Made by a program: the position numbers and the translations under genes. 64,000 nt of DNA from Gammaproteobacteria bacterium (GTDB lineage: Bacteria > Pseudomonadota > Gammaproteobacteria > Enterobacterales > Kangiellaceae): contig JABXHY010000023.1 in the NCBI GenBank assembly GCA_013373375.1, forward strand, positions 124,001 through 188,000, in the 5' to 3' direction. Shown here one piece after another: positions 36,836-44,113 of this stretch; within the stretch, counting starts at the first letter, position 1; each line of letters starts with the position of its first letter. The notes beneath the pieces are model-generated. The model had not been told where the DNA came from and ran no database searches. It was given only the letters and a program-made list of their open reading frames with translations.

Positions 36836-38669
36836 TTTCTTGAATTACTTGAGCATTCTGAAGTGTCCAAAGCAAAGTATGGTTGGTAACGCCACTCTCG
36901 CCCTGTTCTGGAGATTCAAACAAAATGTTCGAATTAAATACATCAACTAACTTTTTCGAATACTCTTCTCTGTAAGGTAAGTCTTCAATAAGTTTCAGCG
37001 ATTTAGAAAAATACTCGTCTAAGTCGTTAGCGACTTGTTCTGTAGCTAATCCAGCCCTTTCTAACATTGCTACATCGATATGACTAAATGCTTCCGGCCC
37101 GTCCATCACTACATAGGGAATTCCCAGCGCAAAACAGTCAATATTCGAGTTAGTGCCTCCAAACGGAAATGTGCCTAATCGAATATCACAATGACTGAGT
37201 TTTTCCATATACTCGTCATAGGGCATGACATTATATATTTCAAAATTATCAAAATACTGCTCTAAATGCCTTTTAAAATAATGTTTAAATATGCCTTGTG
37301 CGTGCGGAAAAAAGTGAAACTTCACCTGAATTGAGGATTGCTTATTAAGTTCTTGGCAAACTGACAGGAAAAATGAATTAATTTTCATGAACGAAGAAAT
37401 TATCGCGATATGACAAATACCATCATCGTTGACTTTTTTTGAGTAATTCACATTCGGCTTCTGATATCGAGTCCCAATCACTTTGGGTACTATAACTTTC
37501 TCAGTAAAGCACTCAGGATCATTAATCGATCCATTTAATACGAAATCAATTTCTTTCGATGCACTGGTAGCAGGATGGCCAACGCCCATGCATTGAACCG
37601 GCGCCAGTCTAAAATTGGCTAAAACGATACTCCAAGGCGCCATACCAATGCTTGGATAAAAAACCATATCAGGACGTTTACGTGCGAGTTTTTTTGCAAG
37701 ATCGGTATACAAATTACCATTAATAACTTCGTTGGTAACTTCATAAAACTCATCACACAAGGTTATTACATCATCATCAACTGCCGTTCTGTGAGCAACA
37801 AATATGACTTTGAAACTCTGCTTTAAACTAGCAATCATGGTTTTATGACAGCGATACATCGCATGACCCGTGGTAAACATTTCCAACATAACCATAATGG
37901 TTGGTTTGTTATTTATTTGTTTTAAGGAGGCGTCCTTATCGTCCGACGCTCCATCGCTTTTCGCATCTAGTAAATATTGCGTCTCATAGCGATTTTCTAT
38001 CATTCGATTTAACGACATTTTGATAACATGGCGTAAATCAGATACGAGATAACTGCAGTTCATCCAGGGATAGGTCACACGTTTCAACAACTCATTTGAT
38101 ATTTTTGCTTGCTGAGCCTTCATTGAAAATATCTCTATCAACTTGTCACGCAGTGGCTCATGAATCTCAGGCTTATGACCGGGCTCAATTGTCATTTGAA
38201 CGAGCGTGTGCGGTAAAATGTCAGTATTACTTAAAATTGCACCGATTAATTCAGGATTACTTTCAAGTGACAAAAATACTTGATAGCGCAACACCTTCTC
38301 TGCTTCGCTTGAGTACTGAAAATTTGATATCAAGGAAATAACATAATCCGGATTCGCAAATGAACTTCGCCATATCAGATAACTCAATTGCTGCTTATAT
38401 TGCAGAAGTCGCTCTAACAGTTCTTCGGTAAGTACCCAATGATTGTTGACTAAAAATGCAATTGCCGCAGCCACAAATCGATCGAGGGCTGAGTCTACTC
38501 TGGCAAAATAATCTTTCGCCGGCTCTCGTTCTAAAGGTATCAAATCTAATTTTTGATGGTGATGGAGTATTGTTTGGAGTTCATTAAAAGCGCGAGTGTA
38601 ATCTAGAGAGTAAACGGATTGCTCAAAGGATTCGAGTACCACATCTTGTTCGGCAACGTCCAGCGTCAT
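36795..38669 (-). CDS. HMW1C/OGT-like (GT41) soluble protein glycosyltransferase
   Basis: The 624-residue protein has an all-helical N-terminal half (about 1-235) and a GT-B catalytic part from about 240. The catalytic part includes VQCMGVGHPATSASKEIDF and LGTFPFGGTNSNIDCFALG followed by DGPEAFSHIDVAML. This last segment closely resembles HMW1C-type N-glucosyltransferases and SPINDLY/OGT enzymes, which glycosylate proteins directly in the cytosol. It is encoded 758 bases from, and divergently to, the first flagellin. AGGA stands 7 bases before the ATG. Flagellin is the likely substrate, but this is not shown. Confidence 0.82.
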   Translation of the reverse strand: MTLDVAEQDVVLESFEQSVYSLDYTRAFNELQTILHHHQKLDLIPLEREPAKDYFARVDSALDRFVAAAIAFLVNNHWVLTEELLERLLQYKQQLSYLIWRSSFANPDYVISLISNFQYSSEAEKVLRYQVFLSLESNPELIGAILSNTDILPHTLVQMTIEPGHKPEIHEPLRDKLIEIFSMKAQQAKISNELLKRVTYPWMNCSYLVSDLRHVIKMSLNRMIENRYETQYLLDAKSDGASDDKDASLKQINNKPTIMVMLEMFTTGHAMYRCHKTMIASLKQSFKVIFVAHRTAVDDDVITLCDEFYEVTNEVINGNLYTDLAKKLARKRPDMVFYPSIGMAPWSIVLANFRLAPVQCMGVGHPATSASKEIDFVLNGSINDPECFTEKVIVPKVIGTRYQKPNVNYSKKVNDDGICHIAIISSFMKINSFFLSVCQELNKQSSIQVKFHFFPHAQGIFKHYFKRHLEQYFDNFEIYNVMPYDEYMEKLSHCDIRLGTFPFGGTNSNIDCFALGIPYVVMDGPEAFSHIDVAMLERAGLATEQVANDLDEYFSKSLKLIEDLPYREEYSKKLVDVFNSNILFESPEQGESGVTNHTLLWTLQNAQVIQENDGKVFREGQAIE

Positions 38670-38733
38670 ATAGGATCCTGAATGTTATGAGTGATTATTC
38701 TTCTTGTTGCACCTAATAGTATAAGAAACTTAT

Positions 38734-38761
38734 TAAAGTTACACCTGTCGCTTGCCCTTAA
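38734..38761 (+). promoter_or_regulatory. Weak sigma28-like promoter upstream of the hairpin array
   Basis: TAAAGTTA is followed after 12 bases by GCCCTTAA, against the consensus TAAAGTTT-N11-GCCGATAA (two mismatches in the -10 and one extra base of spacing). Transcription would begin near the GC-rich hairpin at 38769. Confidence 0.35.
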
Positions 38762-38807
38762 AAGAGAAAGGGGGCTTTACAGCCCCCTACCATACGACCG
38801 AAGATTT

Positions 38808-38961
38808 TCTAATCAAGTGTTCTCAGCAATTGATAAGAAAGTGTCTTCAATATTGGCATTTTCCTAAACGATTGTTCTCAGCAATCATTTGGCGTAGCCA
38901 ACTGATGAGATTTAATAATCCAATGTTCTCAGCAAAGGATTCACTCATCGATTGGACAATC
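38808..38961 (+). repeat. TTCTCAG-loop hairpins, group A (upstream of the fliC1 promoter)
   Basis: Three exact TTCTCAG loops lie at 38820, 38875 and 38926, each inside an inverted repeat: 38808-38838 (10 of 12 pairs), 38866-38890 (8 of 9) and 38917-38941 (7 of 9, with an outer GATGAG/CTCATC stem). All three continue as TTCTCAGCAA. At 38950-38961 GATTG-GA-CAATC looks like the copy at 40459 without its loop. Loop starts are 55 and 51 bases apart. Confidence 0.75.
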
Positions 38962-39182
38962 ATCACACGATCTATCATGGGTATTTAAGATGAGTTCAAA
39001 TTGTTCCATTTCAGATAAAGCAACCTGCGTGCCAACTTTTAAAATACGCCTTTCTTAGCAATAAAAATGGAATTGAAGCATCGAGAACAGTGGTTTTGAG
39101 ATAAAACGCGGCGTGAATATCGATTTGGCAACGAGTAAAAGAGCCTGAGAGCGGCAACCAAAGGAAAAAATATTAAATTTAT

Positions 39183-39204
39183 CGGAAATTTTTTTCCGCT
39201 TTTT
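39183..39204 (+). terminator. Intrinsic terminator-like hairpin just upstream of the fliC1 promoter
   Basis: CGGAAA and TTTCCG pair around TTTT and are followed by CTTTTT. It would separate upstream transcription from the flagellin promoter that begins 2 bases later. Confidence 0.5.
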
Positions 39205-39205
39205 C

Positions 39206-39232
39206 TAAAGTCGACCTTTTCGCGGGCGATAA
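39206..39232 (+). promoter_or_regulatory. sigma28 (FliA) promoter of the first flagellin gene
   Basis: TAAAGTCG, an 11-base spacer and GGCGATAA closely match the FliA consensus TAAAGTTT-N11-GCCGATAA. The expected start is near 39240, giving a structured leader of about 190 bases before fliC. Confidence 0.85.
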
Positions 39233-39240
39233 CCCTATTG

Positions 39241-39357
39241 AACGAAGACATTCTCATCTTCGTTATGCCGTTCGGATGTTCTCAGTATCCCCGGTACATC
39301 GCTAAAACAGATTCTGGTTTAACGATGTATGAAAGAAATATTCTCAGTATTACTTTC
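39241..39357 (+). repeat. TTCTCAG-loop hairpins, group B (fliC1 leader)
   Basis: The leader starts with AACGAAGA/TCTTCGTT around a TTCTCA-containing loop (39241-39264). Then comes GGATG-TTCTCAG-TATCC (39274-39290), a different long hairpin (TACATCG/CGATGTA, 39295-39329) and GAAAGAAATA-TTCTCAG-TATTACTTTC (39331-39357, 9 of 10 pairs). Stem sequences differ while the loop is kept. A further variant, TTTG-TTCTCAA-CAAA, falls inside the flagellin codons at 39477-39491. Confidence 0.75.
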
Positions 39358-39426
39358 CATTTAATCACTTGGTTATCTTTGTAAACGTCGGGCTCAGCCT
39401 GTATCGAAGTAATTTAGGAGTTTAAA

Positions 39427-40248
39427 ATGGGAAATGTTATCTCAACTAATGTTGCATCCCTTAACGCTCAGCGTAATTTGTTCTCAACAAACAATGGACT
39501 GAGTACTACATTTCAACGCTTATCATCCGGGTTTCGTATTAATAGTGCGAAAGACGATGCGTCTGGTTTATTTATCTCAAACCAGTTGACTTCGCAGATC
39601 ATAGGCTTAAACACTGCAGGTCGAAATGCTTCTGATGGTATTTCAATTGCTCAAACAGCTGAAGGCGCTTTGCAAGAAGTGACCAACCTTTTGCAACGTA
39701 TGAGAGAAATCTCACTACAAGCAGCAAATGGTATTACTACAGATGGTGGCCCAGAGAAAAATGCTCTTGATGCCGAGTACCAACAACTATCTGCAGAAAT
39801 TACTCGAATTGCCACACAAACCAGATTTGGTAGTACTCTAATACTCGATGGTTCCGTGACCACTATCAATATTCAGGTTGGTGTAAATGCTGGCGAGCAA
39901 GTCTCTCTAACGTTATCCAATATCGCAGGTTTAACAGCCACCGCAGGCGCGATAAATACTGAAGCCGGCGCTACAGCCGCATTAGCCTTGATTGATGCCG
40001 ACATTATCAGCGTTGATAACGCTCGTGCAGGACTCGGTGCTGTGCAAAATCGCTTAACGTCAACGATTTCGAATTTGAACAGTGTCGTCGAGAACGCATC
40101 TGCTTCTCGATCAAGGATCAGAGACACAGACTTTGCCCTGGAAACATCCAATCTCTCTAAGTTCCAGGTACTGCAACAAGCCGGTTTAAGTGTTTTGAGT
40201 CAGGCCAATGCCAGTTCTCAGAACGTTTTAAGCCTACTTCAAGGATAA
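39427..40248 (+). CDS. fliC: Flagellin (first copy)
   Basis: Flagellin is the secreted filament subunit. The 273-residue protein has the conserved N-terminal D0/D1 domain (STTFQRLSSGFRINSAKDDASGL) and C-terminal D1/D0 (ASRSRIRDTDFALETSNLSKFQVLQQAG through SLLQG), joined by only a short variable centre, so it is a small flagellin. AGGAG lies 7 bases before ATG. It has its own sigma28 promoter and a terminator at 40301-40335. The two glycosylation-type gene groups nearby suggest it is modified. Confidence 0.98.
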   Translation: MGNVISTNVASLNAQRNLFSTNNGLSTTFQRLSSGFRINSAKDDASGLFISNQLTSQIIGLNTAGRNASDGISIAQTAEGALQEVTNLLQRMREISLQAANGITTDGGPEKNALDAEYQQLSAEITRIATQTRFGSTLILDGSVTTINIQVGVNAGEQVSLTLSNIAGLTATAGAINTEAGATAALALIDADIISVDNARAGLGAVQNRLTSTISNLNSVVENASASRSRIRDTDFALETSNLSKFQVLQQAGLSVLSQANASSQNVLSLLQG

Positions 40249-40300
40249 GACCATGAATCTCGCAAAGCCCCTACCCTACGACCGGTAAACGCTGTGCGTC

Positions 40301-40335
40301 AAAATCAATAGGATAGCCTCTATCCTATTGATTTT
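40301..40335 (+). terminator. Terminator after the first flagellin
   Basis: AAAATCAATAGGATA and TATCCTATTGATTTT form a perfect 15-base stem with loop GCCTC, ending in a T-rich arm. It lies 52 bases after the stop codon and should isolate the two flagellin transcripts. Confidence 0.8.
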
Positions 40336-40366
40336 ATTGTGGTTGTAAAAAAAGTTAAAAAAAATT

Positions 40367-40394
40367 TAAAGTCGCTATCCTAGATCGCCGATAC
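40367..40394 (+). promoter_or_regulatory. sigma28 (FliA) promoter of the second flagellin gene
   Basis: TAAAGTCG is followed after 12 bases by GCCGATAC. The -35 box is identical to those of fliC1 and fliD. The expected start is near 40400, giving a leader of about 100 bases. Confidence 0.8.
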
Positions 40395-40396
40395 CT

Positions 40397-40477
40397 AGTG
40401 TGAGGCAACTGATGTTCTCAGCTTCAGATGCCGGGCTTAATGTTCACACTTTGTAGATGATTGTTTCTCAGACAATC
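40397..40477 (+). repeat. TTCTCAG-loop hairpins, group C (second flagellin leader)
   Basis: An outer stem AGTGTGA/TCACACT (40397-40403 and 40444-40450) encloses GGCAACTGATG-TTCTCAG-CTTCAGATGCC (40404-40432, 9 of 11 pairs). A second hairpin GATTGT-TTCTCAG-ACAATC follows at 40459-40477 with a perfect 6-base stem, ending 15 bases before the GGAG ribosome site. The loops are 50 bases apart. The structure occupies most of the leader. Confidence 0.78.
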
Positions 40478-40502
40478 CATCAAAGGTAACTGGAGATCTA
40501 TC

Positions 40503-41276
40503 ATGGGTAGTGTAATTCAAACTAACGTTGCGTCTTTAGGCGCGCAAAAATCATTATTTAAAACTAACAACGAACTCTCAACGACCTTCAACCGATTGTC
40601 GTCTGGATTTCGTATTAACAGCGCGAAAGACGATGCGTCAGGCCTGGTCATCTCAAACCAGTTGTCGTCTGAAATCGGCGGTTACCAAGTAGCGTTAAGA
40701 AACGCTAACGACGGTATCTCATTTGCACAGGTTGCAGAAGGTGCTTTGCAAGAAGTTACCAACATCCTACTTCGGATGCGTGACCTTTCTTTACAAGCGT
40801 CTTCAGGTCAGGTACCTGCAGCCGGTGTAACAGCAATCGAAGCAGAATTTACAGCTTTGAACTCTGAAATCACTCGTATCACTGGAAATACAACTTTCGG
40901 TGGTTCCACTGTATTCGGCGCAACTATCAACGTTGTGGTTGAAGCAGATGGTGGCTCAGTAGCAGTTGCAGTTGGCACAGTAACAGCTCCTGGTGGCACT
41001 GCAGCGAATGGTCCAGCAGGTCTGGATACAGCTATCGCAGCGGTTGATACTTTGCGTGGTAACTTAGGTGCATCGCAAAGCCGATTAACGTCTGCAGCGA
41101 ATAACCTGTTAGCTGGTATCGAGAACTCTTCAGCAGCTCGTTCACGAATTCGAGATACTGATTTCGCTAGCGAATCCGCTAACTTGGCGAAGTTGCAGGT
41201 ATTGCAGCAGGCATCTTTCTCAGTGCTTGCGCAGGCTAATGCCTCTTCACAGTCAGTGTTATCACTGCTTCAGTAA
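40503..41276 (+). CDS. fliC: Flagellin (second copy)
   Basis: This is a 257-residue flagellin with the same D0/D1 ends as the first copy (STTFNRLSSGFRINSAKDDASGL; SSAARSRIRDTDFASESANLAKLQVLQQAS) and a different short centre rich in Ala, Gly, Val and Thr. ATG 40503 is chosen because GGAG stands 7 bases upstream and the protein then begins MGSVIQTNVASLGAQ like the first copy; the frame is open back to 40461. It has its own sigma28 promoter. Confidence 0.97.
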   Translation: MGSVIQTNVASLGAQKSLFKTNNELSTTFNRLSSGFRINSAKDDASGLVISNQLSSEIGGYQVALRNANDGISFAQVAEGALQEVTNILLRMRDLSLQASSGQVPAAGVTAIEAEFTALNSEITRITGNTTFGGSTVFGATINVVVEADGGSVAVAVGTVTAPGGTAANGPAGLDTAIAAVDTLRGNLGASQSRLTSAANNLLAGIENSSAARSRIRDTDFASESANLAKLQVLQQASFSVLAQANASSQSVLSLLQ

Positions 41277-41320
41277 CTACTGGCGGCTAATTAATATGCT
41301 TAGCTTATTAATTATCATAG

Positions 41321-41341
41321 GAAGCGAGCTCTGCTCGCTTC
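41321..41341 (+). terminator. Hairpin between the second flagellin and flaG
   Basis: GAAGCGAGC and GCTCGCTTC form a perfect 9-base stem with loop TCT, 44 bases after the flagellin stop. No T-run follows, so it may attenuate or protect the mRNA end and allow some read-through into flaG. Confidence 0.5.
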
Positions 41342-41366
41342 TCGCCGTTGCGAAAGGAATGTGACT

Positions 41367-41789
41367 ATGGCTATTTCACCATTGTCCAACAACTTTCAGC
41401 TGACCAGTTCAGATCGCTCAGCAACATCGAGTCCAAACTCTGGTCAAGCTATCAACAGTAGAAATGCTGTAGAAGCCGTTGTGGAACCGAAAAAGATTGC
41501 AAAAGCAGATGCGAGCACAACCAAAGCTCAACCTGATGCACAATCGCTCATCGAACTTAAAGCTGAACTAGACAGATTCACTGAGTCGAGCCCAGCTATT
41601 CAACGTAGCTTACGTTTTAAGATAGATGATGCTACCGGTCGAAATGTTATAAGTGTTGTGGATCGTCAGACCAATGAAACGATTCGCCAAATTCCTCCTG
41701 AAGAATTGTTAACACTTTCTCGTCGGCTGAAAGAAATAAATGACGCAAGAGATTCCTCGAGCGGAGTAATAATCAAAGCCGAAGCTTAG
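41367..41789 (+). CDS. flaG: FlaG, filament-length-related protein
   Basis: FlaG-family proteins are encoded next to flagellins in polar flagellates and affect filament length. The 140-residue product has the conserved C-terminal domain (SLRFKIDDATGRNVISVVDRQTNETIRQIPPEELLTLSRRL) after a Ser/Ala-rich N-terminal half. AAGGA precedes the chosen ATG; a GTG at 41361 is also in frame. Confidence 0.92.
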   Translation: MAISPLSNNFQLTSSDRSATSSPNSGQAINSRNAVEAVVEPKKIAKADASTTKAQPDAQSLIELKAELDRFTESSPAIQRSLRFKIDDATGRNVISVVDRQTNETIRQIPPEELLTLSRRLKEINDARDSSSGVIIKAEA

Positions 41790-41825
41790 CAAAAGCAGTA
41801 ACGCTAGGCTTCGGCCTGATTTTTG
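41778..41825 (+). terminator. Terminator overlapping the flaG stop codon
   Basis: GCCGAAGCTTAGC pairs with GCTAGGCTTCGGC (12 pairs plus a G-T) around a 12-base loop, followed by CTGATTTTT. The left arm contains the last codons and stop of flaG. Confidence 0.65.
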
Positions 41826-41891
41826 CAGTCTTATCGCTGCAAAAGAATGAATAACCAACGTGCGTTATAGTAAATTCGGCTCAATTCTTTT

Positions 41892-41918
41892 TAAAGTCGT
41901 CGATTTGAATGCCGATAT
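41892..41918 (+). promoter_or_regulatory. sigma28 (FliA) promoter of fliDST
   Basis: TAAAGTCG, 11 bases and GCCGATAT match the FliA consensus at the correct spacing. The expected start is about 45 bases before fliD. Confidence 0.85.
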
Positions 41919-41969
41919 TACTAGCAATGACAGTGCACAGTTGCACACAGTAAATTTAAAGAGAAGATT

Positions 41970-43331
41970 ATGGGTTTAATTACATCAGCAGGTATTGGTT
42001 CAGGCATCGACCTGGAATCAATTATCGAGGCGTTAGTCACCGCTGAAAGACGCCCAAAAGAAATTTCGCTTAACCGACTCGAGCAGCGTACCAATACAAC
42101 GCTCTCTGGTTTAGGCAAATTACAATCAGCGTTGTCCAATTTAGAAGATTCGTTAGCTAATTTAACCGAAGCTAACTTTAGAACTCGAACAGCAACATCG
42201 TCTAATGAATCGCAACTGACTGCGTCAGCTAATTATTTAGCCTCTGAAACCAATTTCGCAGTCACCATCAATCAAACGGCAACGTATACCGAGTTAAGTA
42301 CTAATGTCATTGCAGGTGATGCGACCACTCAACTTGGTGCTGGAAACCTTACGTTCAACTCTACTGGCGGTGAAACTTTTTCAGTTGCCGTTGGCGCAAC
42401 CGATTCGTTAGCTGACATTGTTTATGCCATCAATAATAAAAGCGACAATTTTGGTATTAGCGCAACATTAGTCAATGGTGACTCAGGAACCAAAATTATT
42501 TATCGCGGAATCGATACCGGTGACAATGCTGACTTCACTGTCACCAATGACAATGCCAATTTAGCACAAATTTCTGATGGAAATGGTGGTGCACTGAATG
42601 TTGACTCGACCGCACAAAACGCCTCCATTACTGTGTCAGGATTAACGATAAGCAGCGAAACCAATACTTTTAACAATCCGGTTCAGGGAGTTGACTTAAC
42701 CTTAGCCGATGATGCAGTGGCAGGAACCGTTAACGTCAATGTCACTAAAGATAAGCAAGCGGTAAAAGACAATATTCAAGAGTTTGTCGATAACTATAAT
42801 GCGTTTATCCAAATCGCTAATCAGCTGGGTTCTGCTCAGGACGGTGCTGAAGGTGAATTACTAGGTGACTCAACTTTACGAAATATTGTTCGCCAGGTAA
42901 CCAGTCAAATATCCAATACCGTTGGCAGCGCAAATCCAGATTTTAATACACTTTCTCGAATAGGTATTACCACAGAAAGAGATGGTACTTTATCGATTGA
43001 TTCAACTGAACTTGATTCAATTCTTAACTCAAACTTTGATGCTGTCGGGACTGTATTTTATGCGACCGATGGAATAGGCACGTCAATTAGCACAGCGATC
43101 ACACCTTATGAACAATTAGCTGGTTTGATTGATAAACGAGAAGAGTCTTTACAGTCGATTCTTAGTCAAATTCAAACCGATCGTGATAACCTTGATTATC
43201 GTATTAATGCGTTAGAAGAATCATTACGTTCAAAGTTTGCGGCAGTTGACTCGCTAGTGTCACAGTTTAATTTTACAGGTACTTACCTGGAGCAACAATT
43301 TGCTGCATTAAGTGCAAAACAATCGGGTTAA
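41970..43331 (+). CDS. fliD: FliD, filament cap protein
   Basis: FliD forms the cap under which flagellin folds. The 453-residue protein has the N-terminal domain (ITSAGIGSGIDLESIIEALVTAERRP) and C-terminal coiled region (QLAGLIDKREESLQSILSQI through LSAKQSG) typical of the family. It begins the fliD-fliS-fliT run with AGAAG before ATG, behind a sigma28 promoter. Confidence 0.97.
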   Translation: MGLITSAGIGSGIDLESIIEALVTAERRPKEISLNRLEQRTNTTLSGLGKLQSALSNLEDSLANLTEANFRTRTATSSNESQLTASANYLASETNFAVTINQTATYTELSTNVIAGDATTQLGAGNLTFNSTGGETFSVAVGATDSLADIVYAINNKSDNFGISATLVNGDSGTKIIYRGIDTGDNADFTVTNDNANLAQISDGNGGALNVDSTAQNASITVSGLTISSETNTFNNPVQGVDLTLADDAVAGTVNVNVTKDKQAVKDNIQEFVDNYNAFIQIANQLGSAQDGAEGELLGDSTLRNIVRQVTSQISNTVGSANPDFNTLSRIGITTERDGTLSIDSTELDSILNSNFDAVGTVFYATDGIGTSISTAITPYEQLAGLIDKREESLQSILSQIQTDRDNLDYRINALEESLRSKFAAVDSLVSQFNFTGTYLEQQFAALSAKQSG

Positions 43332-43344
43332 TAGAGGTTTGTAA

Positions 43345-43776
43345 ATGAGTATCAAGCAGTTAAAGCAATATGAAAATATGGCAACTCAAAGTGGAGTCGT
43401 TGACGCAAACCCACATCGCTTAATTCAAATGTTAATGGAAGGCGCCTTAGAAAAAATTGCAAAAGCAAAAGGCTTTCTGCAACGAGAAAATGTTGAAGCT
43501 AAAGGTGCGCACATCACTTGGGCCATAAGAATCATTCAAGGTCTGAGAGATTCCTTAGACATGGATAAAGGCGCTGACTTATCTGAACGGCTCGACGGTT
43601 TGTATGAATACATGATTTTTCGTCTTGTGGAAGCTAACGCAGAAAACTCCATTGAAAAACTGGACGAAGTAACATCCTTAATGGCAAACGTCAAAGAAGG
43701 CTGGGATGGTATTGCTGACGAAGCTAAACAAATATTTTCCAATAGCCAACCAAGACAAGCATTTGCGAGCGTTTAA
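43345..43776 (+). CDS. fliS: FliS, flagellin export chaperone
   Basis: FliS binds the C-terminus of flagellin in the cytosol and keeps it unfolded for export. The 143-residue helical protein has the family start (YENMATQSGVVDANPHRLIQMLMEGALEKI) and the segment GLRDSLDMDKGADLSERLDGLYEYM. It follows fliD by 13 bases with GAGG before the ATG. Confidence 0.96.
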   Translation: MSIKQLKQYENMATQSGVVDANPHRLIQMLMEGALEKIAKAKGFLQRENVEAKGAHITWAIRIIQGLRDSLDMDKGADLSERLDGLYEYMIFRLVEANAENSIEKLDEVTSLMANVKEGWDGIADEAKQIFSNSQPRQAFASV

Positions 43777-43783
43777 TTAAATT

Positions 43784-44113
43784 ATGGCACCACGTCAATC
43801 TACATTAGAGAAGCTCGACAGCATTATTGATGAAACCAAGCAGTATGATGCTATGGTTGAACAGCAGCAATGGAGCGAGCTAAACGATCTTGCAAACAAA
43901 CGCCAGAAAACATTAGAGGAAGTTTTCCAAGAGCCAATAGATGCAACTGTTCGTCAGCTTATTTTGGATCGTGTAGAAGCCTTAATAAAACTTGATAAAG
44001 CTATACGTGCCAAGATTTCGCAAGTACAAAAATCACTTTCTGCTGAAGTTATCGATTTTGCAAGTCGATCAAAAGCCGCAAAAAAGTATCAGCAAGTCGA
44101 AAATGGACGTTAA
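43784..44113 (+). CDS. fliT: FliT-like flagellar chaperone
   Basis: The 109-residue, highly charged helical protein lies in the position of FliT (FlaI in some polar flagellates), which chaperones FliD. Sequence conservation is low in this family, so the call rests mainly on size, helix content and position 7 bases after fliS. Confidence 0.75.
   Translation: MAPRQSTLEKLDSIIDETKQYDAMVEQQQWSELNDLANKRQKTLEEVFQEPIDATVRQLILDRVEALIKLDKAIRAKISQVQKSLSAEVIDFASRSKAAKKYQQVENGR

Larger units (their letters stand above)
38769..39205 (+). ncRNA. Possible non-coding RNA carrying TTCTCAG hairpins
   Basis: A transcript from the weak promoter at 38734 would begin with the stable hairpin AGGGGGCT-TTAC-AGCCCCCT (38769-38788). 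It would carry three intact TTCTCAG hairpins and one loop-less copy, and end at the terminator-like CGGAAA/TTTCCG stem plus U-run at 39183-39204. The layout resembles arrays of protein-binding hairpins such as CsrB/RsmZ, but the loop is not GGA. No homology to a known RNA was recognised; existence of the transcript is inferred. Confidence 0.35.
38670..39426. other. Long non-coding region before the first flagellin gene
   Basis: This 757-base gap holds, in order: a weak sigma28-like promoter (38734-38761); a GC-rich hairpin (38769-38788); a group of TTCTCAG hairpins (38808-38961); AT-rich DNA; a terminator-like hairpin (39183-39204); the sigma28 promoter of the flagellin (39206-39232); and a structured leader with more TTCTCAG hairpins. 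A 78-codon open frame across the first hairpins (38752-38988) starts with TTG and lacks a ribosome site. Confidence 0.7.

Noticed and set aside
38808-38961. CRISPR-like array
   Set aside because: The first loops are 50-55 bases apart, but only 7-11 bases are shared and the flanks form self-complementary stems; there is no conserved long direct repeat.
38752-38988. 78-codon open frame across the hairpin region
   Set aside because: TTG start without a ribosome site, composition unlike a protein, and interrupted by the repeated hairpins.
39039-39257. 72-codon minus-strand open frame in the fliC upstream region
   Set aside because: It covers the sigma28 promoter and terminator-like hairpin and has no recognisable features.
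38808-40477. CUGAGA thi-box (TPP riboswitch) reading of the minus strand of the TTCTCAG loops
   Set aside because: The complement CTGAGAA looks like the thi-box core, but the rest of the TPP aptamer (the ACCTGAT and GCGTAGGGA parts) is absent and the motif is always in a small hairpin loop.
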